Positions 62,337-64,000 of a DNA stretch of 64,000 nucleotides are shown one piece after another. Made by a program: the position numbers and the translations under genes. Under the pieces are notes generated by a model. The model was not told where the DNA came from. It made no database searches and saw only the letters and a program-made list of their open reading frames with translations. The stretch covers positions 1,674,001 to 1,738,000 of the forward strand of contig OZ234497.1 of the NCBI GenBank assembly GCA_965153455.1, in the 5' to 3' direction. Position 1 is the stretch's first letter. Every line of letters starts with the position of its first letter. The stretch comes from Sphagnum compactum. Taxonomy: Eukaryota > Bryophyta > Sphagnopsida > Sphagnales.

Positions 62337-62730
62337 TTAATTTTGGTTCACTTTTAGTTAACTTCCAATTAAGTTTAGTTAAGTTTCACTTAATTCATAA
62401 TTCACTTTTAGTTGATTTTTGATTGATTTTAGTTAAATTTTAATTAAGTTCGAGTTAACTTGAGTTAAGTCCCAGTTAAGTCCTAGTTAATTTAAGGTTA
62501 ATTCATAATTAGGTCCCAGTTAACTTTTAATTAACTTTTAATTAAGTCCTAGTTAACTCTAGTACTTCCACTTGATTCCTAGTTAAGACCTAGTCAACTC
62601 TTGATTAAATCCTAATTAATTTTAGTTAACTTCCAATTGACTCTTAGTTAAGTTCTAATTAACTTGTAGTTAAGTCCTAATTAACTTTTAGTTAAATTTC
62701 AATTAACTCATAGTTGACTTTCAATTAGGA
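62337..62730. repeat. Degenerate TTAGTTAA(C/G)T array, about 10-11 bp spacing
   Basis: Roughly 35 variants of (C/T)(A/T)(A/G)TTAA(C/G)T(C/T/A)(C/T) follow each other, such as TAGTTAACTT, AATTAAGTCC and CAGTTAAGTC. The spacing averages about one DNA helical turn. No gene; the array lies in the right half of the second CACTA element. Confidence 0.8.
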
Positions 62731-63358
62731 CTCAATGCACACATACAAGCTTCCTTGAGTTAGGTCTTCAGAAGGGTATAAATAGAAATAAGACCCCTCA
62801 TTTCTTTCAGTTTGTTCAACACCAATTTTAGGCACGGTCTTGCACCATAGCCTTGTCATGTTCTTTTCATGTTTATGTTTGCATATGTTAGCATAACAAA
62901 GATCCATTTTCACGTTTGTTTTGCACATATTGTGTTTTTGTTTTTAGTTCTTATGTTCTTGCATTCTTGTGTTCTTGTTTTCAAATCACATAATCTTATC
63001 TTGTTCCTTGTTTGAAGTTAGACTTAAACCTTTCTTTTAACCTTTGTTCTTGTGAATCTTCGTGTCCTTGACACCACGTGTTAAATTTTGATAGATGGAT
63101 GACAATTAATGATGTCAACATGACATAATGGGTGTAGTTATAATGGAGTTGTTTAGTAATTGAAAATGAGTTGGTCTCACAAAGTTGCAAGTGAATTGTA
63201 ATAAGTTGCACCATATATATGGTGAGTTGCAATTGTAAAACTCATGCGACTTGTCCATTAGCACTCATGGCGTGCAAATACAATGAGTTGCAAATGTCCG
63301 ACGCAATTCAAAAATTGAGTTTAAGGCTAGTTATAAAACACCTTTTTTTCTCATAGTG

Positions 63359-64000
63359 TAACAACATAAATAGAGGTGCCATGTAAACAATTCATTGGTG
63401 TGAATTGTGATAGTTATCATGGGCACTATTAATGGCATTATCGACATGTGTGAGTGACACACTACAAATGTAAGTTCCTTCCCACTTTTGAAGAGTAGGT
63501 GTAAGAACCATATTCATATGCCTCGGGATCTACATCTCATTAAATTCATGATAATGTTCGCTTCTTCCTTCATGATGGGTAAATGCCATGGGTGGGGGAC
63601 ATTCTTCATAAGCAAGGACTTGTGATAGGCACCTTATTTTGGAAACCTCCCCCCTTCCCTCCCCCCCTTTGGGTTTCTACTAGTGTTGGGCGGGTTTTGG
63701 AAAAAGGTGAGAATCGGCCAGGGTGTCAAGCTAGTTATCACCTTGAATTCCTCAAGGTATCATTAAGGGTGATGCCCTTTTTGAAACCCGTTTAAAGGTT
63801 CTCACTGGGCTGAAATCTACCTTTTTGAAACCCTTTCACTTTACAAATTTTAAAAAAAACCTTATTAAGGTATTAAAAGTTAGTAGGGTCAAGGTGTTAG
63901 GAGTCAATAAGTGTCATTTATTGTGGGAGTTGGTAGTGGTAGGTAGGGTTTTAAAAATAAAATAAAATATAGGTTTCCAGTGGTGTCGCAAAAGCAGAAT
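63359..64000. other. End of window, no gene seen
   Basis: The plus frame 63583-63795 (Pro-rich start, then LEFLKVSLRVMPFLKPV) has no recognisable domain. The region is slightly GC-richer than the flanks and could be the start of another repeat. Confidence 0.4.

Larger units (their letters stand above)
60504..63358. mobile_element. Second non-autonomous CACTA transposon, complete ends
   Basis: The element begins CACTATGAAAAATCCC and ends ...CTTTTTTTCTCATAGTG, whose reverse complement CACTATGAGAAAAAAAG matches the first 13 bases with one difference. TAA precedes it (60501-60503) and follows it (63359-63361), a 3-bp target duplication. Length is 2855 bp. TTGCAACTA occurs at 60541, 60819 and 60895; the right end is rich in GAGTTGCAA and ATGCGACTTG-type words (about 63181-63310). 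The interior is AT-rich with CCTACCTA words near 61.92-62.1 kb and a TTAAGT-type array at 62.34-62.73 kb. No transposase frame was found. Confidence 0.9.

Noticed and set aside
1-64000. CRISPR arrays, rRNA operons, bacterial operons or prophage
   Set aside because: The tandem repeats lack regular unique spacers, no rRNA core words were seen, and the genes have nuclear introns and plant orthologues.

Overview
This is a 64 kb window of eukaryotic nuclear DNA from a land plant. The evidence is two intron-rich protein genes with clear plant orthologues, telo-box motifs of the TTTAGGG type in a promoter, nuclear-type introns, and remnants of CACTA, Ty3/gypsy and LINE-like elements in long AT-rich DNA. 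The species cannot be fixed from the sequence. The low gene density suggests a large-genome plant, possibly outside the flowering plants, but that is inference.

The gene-bearing part is about 7.5-20.0 kb. It holds two genes arranged head to head. On the minus strand (7502-11882, 13 exons, 398 codons) is an orthologue of the plant WD40 protein THO6/DWA1, a subunit of the THO/TREX mRNA-export complex and candidate DDB1-CUL4 substrate receptor. On the plus strand (12222-19986, 19 exons, 672 codons) is an orthologue of EMB2785, an organellar BipA/TypA-type translational GTPase with a mitochondrial-looking presequence. I assembled both by joining exons at splice sites and checking reading phase at each junction. 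Neither is visible as one ORF. Their start codons lie 339 bp apart, and this spacer carries a cluster of telomere-like AACCCTAA motifs (telo-boxes), which are known from promoters of plant translation genes. A GC-AG intron and a duplicated exon/intron junction lie in THO6.

Left flank (1-7.5 kb): AT-rich DNA with short CCTAC-type repeats; a purine-rich degenerate repeat built around a CAACAACAAAA core; one unexplained, interrupted reading frame near 4.1-4.6 kb; and a GC-rich island at 5.2-6.05 kb that looks like a foreign (transposon-like) segment.

Right flank (20-64 kb): no intact gene seen. It holds two complete non-autonomous CACTA elements with terminal inverted repeats and 3-bp target duplications (29780-32312, TSD TTT; 60504-63358, TSD TAA). 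It also has a decayed LINE-type reverse transcriptase fragment (34.6-35.0 kb), a decayed Ty3/gypsy element with gag zinc knuckle, protease and RNase H but no recognisable RT (55.2-58.25 kb), several fold-back palindromes, a CCTA-rich degenerate array (41.6-42.2 kb), a minisatellite (46.5-47.0 kb), a G/C-tract pair (47.0-47.26 kb), a short interstitial telomeric tract (45.1 kb) and many microsatellites.

No rRNA, CRISPR array, canonical tRNA or organellar/bacterial gene cluster was found. The most interesting items are the divergent mRNA-export/organelle-translation gene pair with its telo-box spacer, the THO6 splice-site oddities, and the two CACTA elements, which share subterminal motifs although their terminal repeats diverge after the CACTA core.
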